This document shows positions 44,252 through 52,663 of a DNA stretch of 64,000 bases, in pieces (positions within the stretch are counted from its first letter, which is position 1; the number at the start of each line of letters is the position of its first letter). Origin of the DNA: Pukyongia salina (lineage in GTDB: Bacteria; Bacteroidota; Bacteroidia; Flavobacteriales; Flavobacteriaceae); the NCBI RefSeq assembly GCF_002966125.1, contig NZ_CP027062.1:930001-994000 (forward strand), in the 5' to 3' direction. Under the pieces are notes generated by a model, which was given only the letters and a program-made list of their open reading frames with translations, was not told where the DNA came from and made no database searches. A program made the position numbers and the translations under genes.

Positions 44252-44359
44252 TCATAATTTTAATACATAACGCCCGGTATCGCACGACCATTTTACGGAT
44301 GCGCGATAGTGGAACAGGTTTATACGCTCAAGCGGATTATGTATTCTATTAGTGTTCAT
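44252..44359 (-). CDS. Predicted microgene A, 35-residue protein
   Basis: ATG at 44359 (another in-frame ATG at 44365) opens 35 codons ending with TGA at 44252-44254. The peptide is basic with aromatic residues and one Cys: MNTNRIHNPLERINLFHYRA then SVKWSCDTGRYVLKL. Base composition within the frame is richer in GC (CGC, CGT, TCG, CCG codons) than the surrounding AT-rich spacer. A consensus promoter ends 8 bases before the ATG, so the mRNA would be leaderless or nearly so, and an intrinsic terminator follows. I recognise no family; the transcript may instead be a small RNA of about 180 bases. Confidence 0.5.
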   Translation of the reverse strand: MNTNRIHNPLERINLFHYRASVKWSCDTGRYVLKL

Positions 44360-44366
44360 TGTCATG

Positions 44367-44397
44367 CAAAAATAGAAGATTAATTGGTACAGGCAAA
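44367..44397 (-). promoter_or_regulatory. Minus-strand promoter of microgene A
   Basis: Read on the minus strand: TTTG (44397-44394), 19 bases, TATTTTTG (44374-44367): an exact match to the Bacteroidota -33/-7 pattern. The start of transcription falls near 44360, at the ATG of the 35-codon frame. Confidence 0.72.
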
Positions 44398-44428
44398 TGT
44401 TATAGATAGCACAACATAGATCCATTTT

Positions 44429-44487
44429 ATTACGTATAAACCCTTAAATTAATTTCATTAGGCTGTTTTATAACGAATTACGTATAA
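44429..44487. repeat. Pair of 11-bp direct repeats upstream of the injection-system operon
   Basis: ATTACGTATAA occurs at 44429-44439 and 44477-44487, start to start 48 bases, each with the palindromic core TACGTA. They lie 170-230 bases before the first CIS gene and may be binding sites for a regulator of the operon or of the divergent microgenes. A weak TTG-N19-TACTATGC promoter-like element begins at 44502. Function is inferred from position only. Confidence 0.4.
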
Positions 44488-44617
44488 CTACTTATAGGTA
44501 CTTGCATTAAATCTTCATACTATTACTATGCAAAATTATCAATAAAACTAACCAGCCTTCTTCTTCGGAAAAAGTACGTTTCGATAATCCCTGCAACTTA
44601 TTATTAAAATTATCCTA

Positions 44618-44643
44618 GAGCACAATCAATGTGCTCCTTTTTA
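44618..44643 (+). terminator. Terminator-like hairpin (possible attenuator) before the CIS operon
   Basis: GAGCAC (44618-44623) pairs with GTGCTC (44631-44636) across a 7-base loop, followed by CTTTTTAAC. It is on the sense strand of the injection-system operon and only 18 bases before its first start codon at 44661, so it would stop transcripts that begin further upstream unless these are antiterminated. Confidence 0.55.
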
Positions 44644-44660
44644 ACTTAACCGGATAGAAC

Positions 44661-46448
44661 GTGTTACAACGATCTCACATACTGACTCTTCAGTTATTGG
44701 TCTCAATACTAATATGTGTTATCTCTAATGGCAATAAAATTTATGGTCAGACCTTAGATACGATTTGCACACCTGAACTCTCTGAAAAGAAGATACTTTT
44801 CGGACTCATCAAGGTAGATGAATTGTCTAAAGCCGAAAAGAAATTTAGGAAACATCACGAATATGCAGGACAGCAGGGGCTCGAGAAAAACTACACTATC
44901 AACTATGATTCTTTAGGGCTAAAAGTATCGCCTTATGTGCGAACCGATACCATGGCTTTGAAAAAAGAAGTCTTTGGATGGTATCCATATTGGGATAAAG
45001 ATCTTCATAAGTCGCTTAATTATTCACTGTTAACCACCGTGGCATATTTCTCATACGAAGTGGACCCAAACACCGGAAAGGCCAAGAGTATTCACGACTG
45101 GACCTCTACTCCGCTAGTAGATTCTTTACAATCCAATAAAAAACGCAGTTTGCTCACAGTTACCAATTTTGGCAAATCGGCAAATAAAAAACTACTTAAA
45201 AATAACAAAGCTGTAAACACCCTTATCGCCTCTCTAAAGGAATTAATTAAAGACAGGGCGGATGGAGTGTGTATCGATTTTGAGGACATTCACAATCAGC
45301 AAAAAAACGACTTTTCAAAATTTATCACTCTCCTTAGACAGGAGTTGGACAAAGAAGATAAGGAGTACAAGATTTATATCACTGTGCCAGCTGTTGATTG
45401 GGCCAAGGCCATAGATTATAGTGCCCTCATTCCCATAGTTGATCAATTTGTGATCATGGGATATAATTACTACGGAAGTGAAAGTAAAGTTGCCGGCCCG
45501 GTCGATCCTATTTGCAGCGGTGATATCTGGGAACCCTTTAACCTAAATTCTTCGGCAGACTACTACCTGGAACAAAAGATACCGTCCACTAAATTAATTA
45601 TGGCATTGCCATTCTACGGGCATATATGGGAGACTAAAACCGGGGCGATCGGTTCGGCGGTAGACAGATATGTTGGGCCAAGAACCTACGAATATATTAA
45701 GGCCAAGTTGGGTAATTCGCAGCTACGTATCGACCCGATAAGTAATACTGCCTATTATAGCTATATAACTACCGATAGCAGAGGTAAGAATCAATTTAGA
45801 CAATGCTGGTTCGACACGAGCACTACCCTAGCATCAAAGTTAGAAATGATACGAGAAAAGGATCTTAATGGCCTGGGTATTTGGGCCTTAGGATATGACA
45901 AAGGTTATAACGACTTATGGGAAAGTATTGAAGAAATTATGTGTGAAAAACGGGATAGTCTTCCTTTTATCACTCAAAATGGTACAAACAATCACGTTAC
46001 AGATTCTTCGGCAACAACCAGCGGTTCTAATGGAGCGACTGTGCTAAGTCCCGGCACGAATAGGGGGGCAACAAAAACTACAGAAACGAAGAAGGGAACA
46101 GCCGACCCTTCCTTCTGGGATAAATTAAAAAGTCTTTCACAATCACTTCAGAATATAAAAGAATACCAGTCTGTGTTATTATTTGCCCTTGCCTTTCTGG
46201 TTGTTTTTGGAGGAGCCGGTTTTCTAATGGCTATGTTTCATCCCGAAACCAGAATGTACTTTTTCAGCAGTCGAGCTTATACCTTTTATTATATGGCATT
46301 TATTTTCCTGCTGGCATTGTTTATTCTAAGATGGCAGGGTGTAATTGATAACGCAGTTCTGGCAATGGTCGCAGGATTTATGATAGGGGCATCGGGCATA
46401 TATTTTGTAAACCGATATGTTCAGAAAATTAAAAGAGAATTACCATGA
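44661..46448 (+). CDS. GH18-like glycoside hydrolase with C-terminal membrane helices (first gene of the eCIS operon)
   Basis: A 595-residue protein, GTG start. A signal peptide (1-29, ending NKIYGQ) leads into a GH18 TIM barrel at about 100-430: VFGWYPYWDKD, then DGVCIDFEDI with Asp201, Asp206 and catalytic Glu208 (the usual DGxDxDxE with Cys204 for the middle Asp), VIMGYNYYG and ALPFYGHIWETKTGAIG. A Ser/Thr/Asn-rich linker (about 435-490) precedes three membrane helices at about 505-590. The barrel would thus be exported and held at the inner membrane. GH18 enzymes cleave chitin or related GlcNAc polymers, so peptidoglycan is a conceivable target, but whether it is active or a binding domain is unknown. 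It overlaps the next gene by 4 bases. Confidence 0.85.
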   Translation: MLQRSHILTLQLLVSILICVISNGNKIYGQTLDTICTPELSEKKILFGLIKVDELSKAEKKFRKHHEYAGQQGLEKNYTINYDSLGLKVSPYVRTDTMALKKEVFGWYPYWDKDLHKSLNYSLLTTVAYFSYEVDPNTGKAKSIHDWTSTPLVDSLQSNKKRSLLTVTNFGKSANKKLLKNNKAVNTLIASLKELIKDRADGVCIDFEDIHNQQKNDFSKFITLLRQELDKEDKEYKIYITVPAVDWAKAIDYSALIPIVDQFVIMGYNYYGSESKVAGPVDPICSGDIWEPFNLNSSADYYLEQKIPSTKLIMALPFYGHIWETKTGAIGSAVDRYVGPRTYEYIKAKLGNSQLRIDPISNTAYYSYITTDSRGKNQFRQCWFDTSTTLASKLEMIREKDLNGLGIWALGYDKGYNDLWESIEEIMCEKRDSLPFITQNGTNNHVTDSSATTSGSNGATVLSPGTNRGATKTTETKKGTADPSFWDKLKSLSQSLQNIKEYQSVLLFALAFLVVFGGAGFLMAMFHPETRMYFFSSRAYTFYYMAFIFLLALFILRWQGVIDNAVLAMVAGFMIGASGIYFVNRYVQKIKRELP

Positions 46449-46762
46449 GTGGAACGCTGGCAGACGCAAAGGCAGCGATGGCTGCCGAGGAAGGAAAACT
46501 AAAGAAATTTCTGAAAGCCGTTAAAAAATTTATGGCAAAAGAATTTTTATGGGTGCTTTTCGCACTAATCCTGGCAGCTCCCATGGCCTTCATCTTTAAA
46601 TACCTTTTGGATGAACTGGCAAGTGGTGTGACCATCGAATATATATGTGAAATGCTCGGCGAAATTCCCTTATTCATGGGGTGTTACATGGTAAGCATCG
46701 CCGGGATCTATTTTGCAAGAGCAACTCAGGGGGCAATTAAAACATTAGTTTCTAAAAAATAA
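46445..46762 (+). CDS. Two-helix membrane protein of the eCIS operon
   Basis: A 105-residue protein with an Ala/Lys-rich amphipathic N-terminus (GTLADAKAAMAAEEGKLKKF), two predicted membrane helices (about 33-52 and 74-92) and a basic C-terminus (ARATQGAIKTLVSKK). It begins within the last codons of the GH18-like gene (ATGA overlap) and ends 4 bases before the DUF4255 gene, so it is translated with both. I recognise no family. Because eCIS particles are usually free in the cytoplasm, two membrane proteins at the head of the operon are notable; they may anchor or release the particle (inference). Confidence 0.7.
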   Translation: MSGTLADAKAAMAAEEGKLKKFLKAVKKFMAKEFLWVLFALILAAPMAFIFKYLLDELASGVTIEYICEMLGEIPLFMGCYMVSIAGIYFARATQGAIKTLVSKK

Positions 46763-46766
46763 AAAT

Positions 46767-47345
46767 ATGATATCGAAAGCACTTTCATTTTTAACCAAAT
46801 TCCTGAACCAGGAAATAAGTCTGAAATATGGACTGGACACCGATATGGTGGTGCCTAGCAGCCTCACAAATCCGGATGGAAGTATCGCCGATAACGTGCA
46901 TAATAAGATCGTTTTATCCATAATCAATGTGGAACATGAAACCTATGTGAAATCTAGTGGAAATTTCAATGTGAAAACCGGAAACACTTATGGCAAGATC
47001 GCACCCCCGGTACACCTCAATATATATTTACTGGTGTCCGCCAATTTTGACTCCAAGAATTATCTGGAAGCCCTTAAAATGTTATCGGCGGTCATTACGG
47101 TGTTTCAGGCCAACCCCTATTTTACGAGTGATGTAAATCCGGAAATGCAGGAACCATTAACCAAACTAACGCTTGAGATCATGAATTTACCAGTGAATGA
47201 GTTGAGTCATATCTGGAGCGGGATAGGAGCAAAGTATGTGCCTTCCTTATTATACAAGATGAGGATGATCACCTTAAGTGACGAAAGAATTAAAAAACAA
47301 ACCCCGTCGATATTTGGTCTTGAGGGGAAAGCAGATTCTAAATAA
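46767..47345 (+). CDS. DUF4255 (Pvc16-like) tail terminator protein
   Basis: A 192-residue protein with the DUF4255 pattern: LTKFLNQEISLKYGLDTDMV at the N-terminus, NKIVLSIINVEHETYVKSS, then PPVHLNIYLLVSANFDSKNY and LKMLSAVITVFQANPYFTSD. DUF4255/Pvc16 is the cap that ends the tube and sheath in PVC-type systems (tail terminator). It is cytoplasmic and part of the particle. Presence is one of the best markers of an eCIS rather than a T6SS. It is followed by the unknown protein after a one-base gap. Confidence 0.9.
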   Translation: MISKALSFLTKFLNQEISLKYGLDTDMVVPSSLTNPDGSIADNVHNKIVLSIINVEHETYVKSSGNFNVKTGNTYGKIAPPVHLNIYLLVSANFDSKNYLEALKMLSAVITVFQANPYFTSDVNPEMQEPLTKLTLEIMNLPVNELSHIWSGIGAKYVPSLLYKMRMITLSDERIKKQTPSIFGLEGKADSK

Positions 47346-47346
47346 T

Positions 47347-48156
47347 ATGACCGTGACGTATTTTAAATTTCTCGAATTAGAAATAACTCATTCGTTTTAT
47401 CCGAATGGTGTTTCCGAACATTTTAAAATTTCTCCTTTGCCTATATCGGAAAGGGATGTTCAGAATTATAATATCAAGATAAATGTAAATAGGAACATTT
47501 TTACCTTTTACTGTGGTATTTCAGAAACTGAAAATTTCGATCTGGCTGAAGCACTCAGTGGGTTAAATACGCTTCATTTTCAGTTCTATCACGAGGATAG
47601 TAACTTTAAAAACTACACCTCCAATATCCCGTTGAACAATACCGATATCCTGTATCTGAAAAACAGCCCCGGAGAAGAAGAGTTACAACTCGATCATGCT
47701 CCGCCAAATGGAGATCTCCCACTTTATACAATAGGAGTGTTACTGCTTGATATCCATGATATAGTTAGCGAGAATGATCCCAACAAAAAATTAAAACTCT
47801 CCTTTAAATCGCGAGAATTACTGTGGCAATATCAAATTATCTTAAGGGAGAATATGAAAGTGGAAGAGGGCGATCTTAAGATCGAAGGCATTTATAATGA
47901 GACCTACGAAGGGCCCGTAAAAAAACAACTTTCCCATGATGTTTCCGCGTTGGTAATGACATCGAATATTCCCTTGCCATTGAAGTACACTATAACGAAT
48001 TATCCCTTGTTAAAACTAAGATACACCAATACACAACTCAATGTAACAAAAGACCTGGAAATTAAGCTGCCTAATCAAATTCCGGAGTCCATTCTCGGAG
48101 AGGAACGAGACGGAGCAGTTATTCCTTTACTAGCAACAGCAATAATATATGTATAA
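47347..48156 (+). CDS. Unknown beta-rich protein between cap and sheath
   Basis: Start placed at 47347 (269 aa), one base after the DUF4255 stop; an upstream in-frame ATG lies within that gene. The sequence alternates short hydrophobic strands (YFKFLELEITHSFYPNGVSE; TIGVLLLDIHDIV; LKYTITNYPLLKLRYTN) and has no signal or membrane segment; the C-terminus is PLLATAIIYV. I do not recognise the family. Its position between the tail terminator and the first sheath gene suggests a structural role, possibly in the cap or as a sheath adaptor. Confidence 0.7.
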   Translation: MTVTYFKFLELEITHSFYPNGVSEHFKISPLPISERDVQNYNIKINVNRNIFTFYCGISETENFDLAEALSGLNTLHFQFYHEDSNFKNYTSNIPLNNTDILYLKNSPGEEELQLDHAPPNGDLPLYTIGVLLLDIHDIVSENDPNKKLKLSFKSRELLWQYQIILRENMKVEEGDLKIEGIYNETYEGPVKKQLSHDVSALVMTSNIPLPLKYTITNYPLLKLRYTNTQLNVTKDLEIKLPNQIPESILGEERDGAVIPLLATAIIYV

Positions 48157-48171
48157 CTTAAATCAAATTTT

Positions 48172-50466
48172 ATGTCAACAACAATGAAAACCCCGGGGGT
48201 ATATATCCAGGAACTGGATGCCTTTGGGAATTCTGTGGTACCCGTAGCAACCGCCGTACCGGCGTTTATAGGGTATACCGAAAAGACCTCCTTTAACGGA
48301 AAGAGCCTGGTGAATAACCCGGTGAAGATAACCTCCCTGGCGCAATTTCAGTCTATTTTTGAGGACCAGGACCAGGATAAACGACCAAAGATCAAATTTT
48401 CGATCGATAATATCGCAAGTGTGAATCTTGGAGGTAGACGATTGTTTGTTGATAAGAGCAGCCCGGCTAACACGTTGGGAGTTGCGGGCGATCTGTACTT
48501 TGATCAGACGAAGATCTACACCAAAGACGTTAACTGGTCGCCTGCCGGAGCGGACGTATTAACAGGAACCACAGCTCCAACCAGTTCGGATGGTGCAGAT
48601 GGTAACTATTATATCGACACCAAGGCCGAAAAATGGTACGGTCCAAGAAAAGGTGGAGAATGGCCTAAAACCACGTTCGATCTTTTAACAGGAAAAGTTG
48701 CTCCTGATAAAACCGTTGGTGAACCTGGAGCCTTCTACTACGATACAGCTGCGAAAAAAACGTATGGCCCCGCGAAAGCCGCATGGTCCACCGGAGTTAA
48801 TGTGCTCAAAGGCACGGCAGCTCCAACCGATGAAGGTGCTGTTGGGAATTATTTCTTTGATACCAGCGCCGTTAAACTCTATGGCCCTAAAAAGGGAGGA
48901 GAATGGCCTAAACCCATTGGGACTGTTATTTCCTCAACAAAAGCGCCAACTGCCAACGACGGTGGTGATGGAGCATATTTTATCGATACGGTGAAAAAGA
49001 AAGTATATGGCCCGCGAGCTGGCGACACCTGGCCCGAAATAACAAACCCTGCTATAGGAACAAAAGCTCCAACCGAAAGTGACGGCGCGCCTACTTCCTA
49101 CTATGTGGACACCACAGAGAATCTAATCTATGGACCAAAAGGAAAGGATACGTGGCCACAATCCGGCTATGATGTTAGTCCGCAACCTGCAGACTATGAA
49201 TACGCAGGTACAAACTATTACATATCGAATGTTACCAGAATTCACAGATTGCATAGTGCCATGCGGTTCTTCTATGCGAATGGCGGAGGAGACTGTTATG
49301 TTTTAAGTGTTGGAAAAGTTGGATCAGACCTGGACGCCAATGACGTAACTGGAGCAATAGATCTGTTGAAAAAAGAGGCAGAACCAACCATGCTTGTAAT
49401 TCCGGATGTCGTGGAATTTAGTTTAGACGAAGCCTATTCTATACAGGGATATATGATCAATCATTGTGGCGCAGAAATGCCAAGTCGAGTTGCTATTCTT
49501 GATATTCCAAACGGCTACAATGAACCGGAAGATAATCCTACAGCCAGTGTAGATGTTTTTAGAGATCGGGTAAGTGGGACGGTTCAGAAGAGCAATAGTT
49601 ATGCGGCCGCCTACTACCCCTGGCTACATACCACAGTTTATCAGTCTGCGGACGTATCGTATAAAAATCTCATCGAGGATTCGTACGCCAATGTCGCCAC
49701 CTTATTAACCACAGAGTTCACAGATCCTGTAAAAGGAATTAGTGTCGATCATGCAAATGCGATCAGCTCTTTTACCAATAAAGGGATGAGCGATGACGGA
49801 AAACTTACCATCGATGAGGCAGATGCTGCGCTTCAGAATTTAAGCAAGCAGTATCCCATACTCTTGGGAAAAGTGAAACGCCAACTTAATCTCATGGCAC
49901 CAAGTGCCGCAATGGCCGGCATATATACGGCGGTAGATAATGCAGATGGTGTTTGGAAGGCTCCTGCTAATGTAGCTGTACAGAATGTAACCGCTCCCGC
50001 GGTGAAGATCAACAACGATATGCAGGAAAATTTAAACGTACCGCTTAATGGTAAATCTGTTTGCGCGATCCGTTTCTTTAAAGGTATGGGCAATATGGTT
50101 TGGGGTGCGAGAACCCTTGATGGTAACTCTAACGACTGGAGGTACGTCAATGTTCGCCGCACACTTATTTTCCTGGAGCAATCCATTAAGGAAGCAGCCA
50201 AAACCTATGTGTTCGCGCCAAACGATGCAAATACATGGGTAACTGTAAAGAGCATGATCTCGAACTTTCTCACCGGCGTATGGAAACAGGGAGGGCTCGT
50301 GGGTCCGAAACCTGCGGACGCCTATTCGGTAAGTGTTGGATTAGGGACAACTATGACCAATGAAGACATCCAATTAGGAATCATGCGAGTGATGGTGAAA
50401 GTAGCCGTATCACATCCGGCCGAATTCATTGAGATCACCTTCCAGCAACAAATGCAGAAAGCATAA
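48172..50466 (+). CDS. Contractile tail sheath protein 1, with inserted fibre-like repeats
   Basis: A 764-residue sheath subunit. The N-terminal MKTPGVYIQELDAFGNSVVP and the C-terminal sheath domain (LMAPSAAMAGIYTAVDNADG; KSVCAIRFFKGMGNMVWGAR; GLVGPKPADAYSVSVGLG; VSHPAEFIEITFQQQMQKA) are those of PVC/T4-like tail sheaths (handshake arms at both ends). Compared with sheath 2 in this locus, residues about 94-330 are extra: some six tandem units of 36-42 residues with a G-x-Y-Y/F-x-D-T...Y-G-P...W-P pattern, e.g. GNYYIDTKAEKWYGP. Such units occur in collagen-like phage tail fibres and should be on the outer surface. Confidence 0.95.
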   Translation: MSTTMKTPGVYIQELDAFGNSVVPVATAVPAFIGYTEKTSFNGKSLVNNPVKITSLAQFQSIFEDQDQDKRPKIKFSIDNIASVNLGGRRLFVDKSSPANTLGVAGDLYFDQTKIYTKDVNWSPAGADVLTGTTAPTSSDGADGNYYIDTKAEKWYGPRKGGEWPKTTFDLLTGKVAPDKTVGEPGAFYYDTAAKKTYGPAKAAWSTGVNVLKGTAAPTDEGAVGNYFFDTSAVKLYGPKKGGEWPKPIGTVISSTKAPTANDGGDGAYFIDTVKKKVYGPRAGDTWPEITNPAIGTKAPTESDGAPTSYYVDTTENLIYGPKGKDTWPQSGYDVSPQPADYEYAGTNYYISNVTRIHRLHSAMRFFYANGGGDCYVLSVGKVGSDLDANDVTGAIDLLKKEAEPTMLVIPDVVEFSLDEAYSIQGYMINHCGAEMPSRVAILDIPNGYNEPEDNPTASVDVFRDRVSGTVQKSNSYAAAYYPWLHTTVYQSADVSYKNLIEDSYANVATLLTTEFTDPVKGISVDHANAISSFTNKGMSDDGKLTIDEADAALQNLSKQYPILLGKVKRQLNLMAPSAAMAGIYTAVDNADGVWKAPANVAVQNVTAPAVKINNDMQENLNVPLNGKSVCAIRFFKGMGNMVWGARTLDGNSNDWRYVNVRRTLIFLEQSIKEAAKTYVFAPNDANTWVTVKSMISNFLTGVWKQGGLVGPKPADAYSVSVGLGTTMTNEDIQLGIMRVMVKVAVSHPAEFIEITFQQQMQKA
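48451..49161 (+). repeat. Six degenerate protein repeats in sheath 1
   Basis: Codons 94-330 of sheath 1 encode six imperfect units with period about 36-42 residues, seen as GDLYFDQTKIY, GNYYIDTKAEKWYGP, GAFYYDTAAKKTYGP, GNYFFDTSAVKLYGP, GAYFIDTVKKKVYGP and TSYYVDTTENLIYGP, each followed by a W-P or K-W residue pair. Most units begin with an (x)APT segment. Nucleotide identity is low, so the array is old. Confidence 0.85.
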
Positions 50467-50500
50467 CTAACTAATTATTAACTTATAAAAATATAAAATC

Positions 50501-50965
50501 ATGGCAGATGATGGATCAAAACAAGGGAGTACGTGGCCCTTACCAAAGTTTTACTTTACTGTAAACCTTGGTTCACAGGATAAAACGGTTTCATTTCAGG
50601 AAGTTTCCGGACTGGACACCGAAACACAGCCTATCGAATACAGGCATGGAGATAACAAAGTGTTCTCTACCATAAAGATGCCGGGCATTGTAAAGACCGG
50701 TAATGTAACCCTCAAAAAAGGAATTTTTGTGAACGACAATAATTTCTGGAAGTGGTATGACGCAATAAAGATGAATACCATAAAACGGGAGACAGTAGTG
50801 ATACAGTTACTGGACGAATCGGCTAAGCCAACAATGACCTGGACCCTCAGCAACGCGTGGCCTACCAAAATTACCGGTACCGATATGAAATCGGATGCCA
50901 ACGAAGTAGCTGTGGAAACACTGGAACTTGCTCACGAAGGACTCACTATTGCCAATGGCGGATAG
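50501..50965 (+). CDS. Inner tube protein 1 (phage T4 gp19-like)
   Basis: A 154-residue tail tube protein. Strand pattern: WPLPKFYFTVNLGSQDKTVS, then FQEVSGLDTETQPIEYRHGD, KMPGIVKTGNVTLKKGIF and ANEVAVETLELAHEGLTI; these are the conserved elements of the hexameric tube protein of PVC/Afp and Hcp/gp19. It assembles rings within the sheath and would carry or expose cargo in its lumen. Protein identity with the tube protein at 52664-53128 is complete. Confidence 0.95.
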   Translation: MADDGSKQGSTWPLPKFYFTVNLGSQDKTVSFQEVSGLDTETQPIEYRHGDNKVFSTIKMPGIVKTGNVTLKKGIFVNDNNFWKWYDAIKMNTIKRETVVIQLLDESAKPTMTWTLSNAWPTKITGTDMKSDANEVAVETLELAHEGLTIANGG

Positions 50966-51012
50966 TAGTCATCACAGACAAACAACAATTAATTAATTTA
51001 AAAAACTAAATC

Positions 51013-52629
51013 ATGTCAACAATACATAAAACCCCCGGCGTATATATTCAGGAACTGGATGCATTTGGAAACGCCGTTGTACCTGTGGAAACCGCAGTTC
51101 CGGTATTCATTGGTTATACACAAAACACGAGTTACGGAGGAGAAAGCTTATTGAAACAACCGATTAAGATCTCATCTTTTGCAGATTTCCTCACTTATTT
51201 TGGAAGTGAAGCTCCGCATATCAAATTCGATATTGCCGAAGATCCTGCCGAAGACCCGGATTTTTCCTTCGGTGATAAGAATTATGCCATACAGGCTGCC
51301 ACGGTAAAATACCGTCTATACGGAGCGCTCAAATTCTTCTATGCCAATGGAGGCGCAGATTGTTTTGTAATGAGTATAGGAGCTTATAAAGATGGGCTCA
51401 CAAAATTCGACTCTACTACTCCATTTACGGATGCGTTAACCTTATTGAAAAAGGAATCCGAACCAACTATGGTTGTGATCCCGGACCTTGTTGAATTTGA
51501 AGCAGCCGATGCCTATACCATTCAAAATGCAATGATCAATCATTGTGGGGATGATATGCCAAGCAGGGTAGCGTTACTAGATATTCCGGGAGGATATGAG
51601 GAAAAGGACATCAAGGAATCGACCGTAGATAAATTTAGATCGGGAGTAAGTCCGATCAACGCGAAATCCAATAGCTATGCCGCTGCGTATTACCCCTGGT
51701 TACACACTACTATTTTCCAGGAGTCGGATTTTTCGTATAAGAATTTAACCGATGATGCTTTTCAGGTATTGGACAAGGCTCTGAGAGCTGAATTTAACGT
51801 GTCTAATGCTCCCGTATTGGATAGCACCAACAAGAACGGGCAGAAAATTTTTAATAAAGCGAGAGATTTCGACGTGAAGATTTCTTATCTAACCGCTCAG
51901 GATTATAAAGGAGATTACGATGCAAAAAAATTTCCTCTATTTAAAAAATTGGGCGACGACCAGGCGAAAGAACGCAAAATGGCCGATGATGCTATTAGAA
52001 ATCAGAGTTCCTTTTATACGAAGGTATTAGATCATGTACAGCGAACCTTGAATTTAATGCCTCCTAGTGCAGGAATCGCCGGGGTATTTACATCGGTAGA
52101 TAGTACCGAAGGAGTTTGGAAGGCTCCGGCAAACGTCGCTATGCAAAGTGTGATCGCACCGGCAATTAAAATAAACCACGACATGCAGGAGGACCTCAAT
52201 GTGCCCCTGGATGGTAAGTCGGTATGCGCAATTAGGGCTTTTAAAGGAATGGGAAATATGGTATGGGGTGCGAGAACCCTTGATGGTAACTCTAACGACT
52301 GGAGGTACATCAACGTTCGCCGCACACTTATTTTTCTGGAGCAATCCATCAAACAGGCTGCGAAGGCTTATGTGTTTGCACCCAACGATGCAAATACATG
52401 GGTAAATGTACAAAGCATGATCTCGAACTTTCTCACCGGTGTATGGAAACAAGGAGGGCTCGTGGGTCCGAAACCTGCAGACGCCTATTCGGTAAGCGTT
52501 GGGTTAGGTAAGACTATGACCAACGATGACATTCAGAACGGACGAATGATCGTCGCCGTAAAGGTTGCGGTATCGCATCCGGCCGAATTCATTGAGATCA
52601 CGTTCCAACAGGAAATGCAGAAAGCTTAA
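51013..52629 (+). CDS. Contractile tail sheath protein 2
   Basis: A 538-residue sheath subunit with the plain PVC-type architecture: MSTIHKTPGVYIQELDAFGN at the start, an insertion domain near 190-330, and the conserved C-terminal sheath core (MPPSAGIAGVFTSVDSTEGV; KSVCAIRAFKGMGNMVWGAR; TFQQEMQKA). It lacks the repeat insert of sheath 1. It probably forms the main or the baseplate-proximal part of the sheath. A 50-odd-base stretch of its 3' part is nearly identical in DNA to sheath 1 (around 52265-52320 versus 50106-50160), which suggests recombination between the two copies. Confidence 0.96.
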   Translation: MSTIHKTPGVYIQELDAFGNAVVPVETAVPVFIGYTQNTSYGGESLLKQPIKISSFADFLTYFGSEAPHIKFDIAEDPAEDPDFSFGDKNYAIQAATVKYRLYGALKFFYANGGADCFVMSIGAYKDGLTKFDSTTPFTDALTLLKKESEPTMVVIPDLVEFEAADAYTIQNAMINHCGDDMPSRVALLDIPGGYEEKDIKESTVDKFRSGVSPINAKSNSYAAAYYPWLHTTIFQESDFSYKNLTDDAFQVLDKALRAEFNVSNAPVLDSTNKNGQKIFNKARDFDVKISYLTAQDYKGDYDAKKFPLFKKLGDDQAKERKMADDAIRNQSSFYTKVLDHVQRTLNLMPPSAGIAGVFTSVDSTEGVWKAPANVAMQSVIAPAIKINHDMQEDLNVPLDGKSVCAIRAFKGMGNMVWGARTLDGNSNDWRYINVRRTLIFLEQSIKQAAKAYVFAPNDANTWVNVQSMISNFLTGVWKQGGLVGPKPADAYSVSVGLGKTMTNDDIQNGRMIVAVKVAVSHPAEFIEITFQQEMQKA

Positions 52630-52663
52630 TCAAATTAATAATCTAATTTAAAATTATATAATC

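Noticed and set aside
44016-44270. Plus-strand open frame of about 85 codons in the CIS control region
   Set aside because: It has no ATG before the middle, runs through the A-tract and hairpin that form the minus-strand terminator, and its composition follows the AT-rich spacer. Judged accidental.
44140-44352. Second plus-strand open frame over microgene A
   Set aside because: It is antisense to microgene A, has no promoter, crosses the terminator hairpin and gives a low-complexity Lys/Ile/Arg-rich protein.
44618-44643. Hairpin before the CIS operon as a terminator of the TPR gene
   Set aside because: The TPR gene is on the minus strand and points away; the T-run follows on the plus strand, so it cannot serve that gene.
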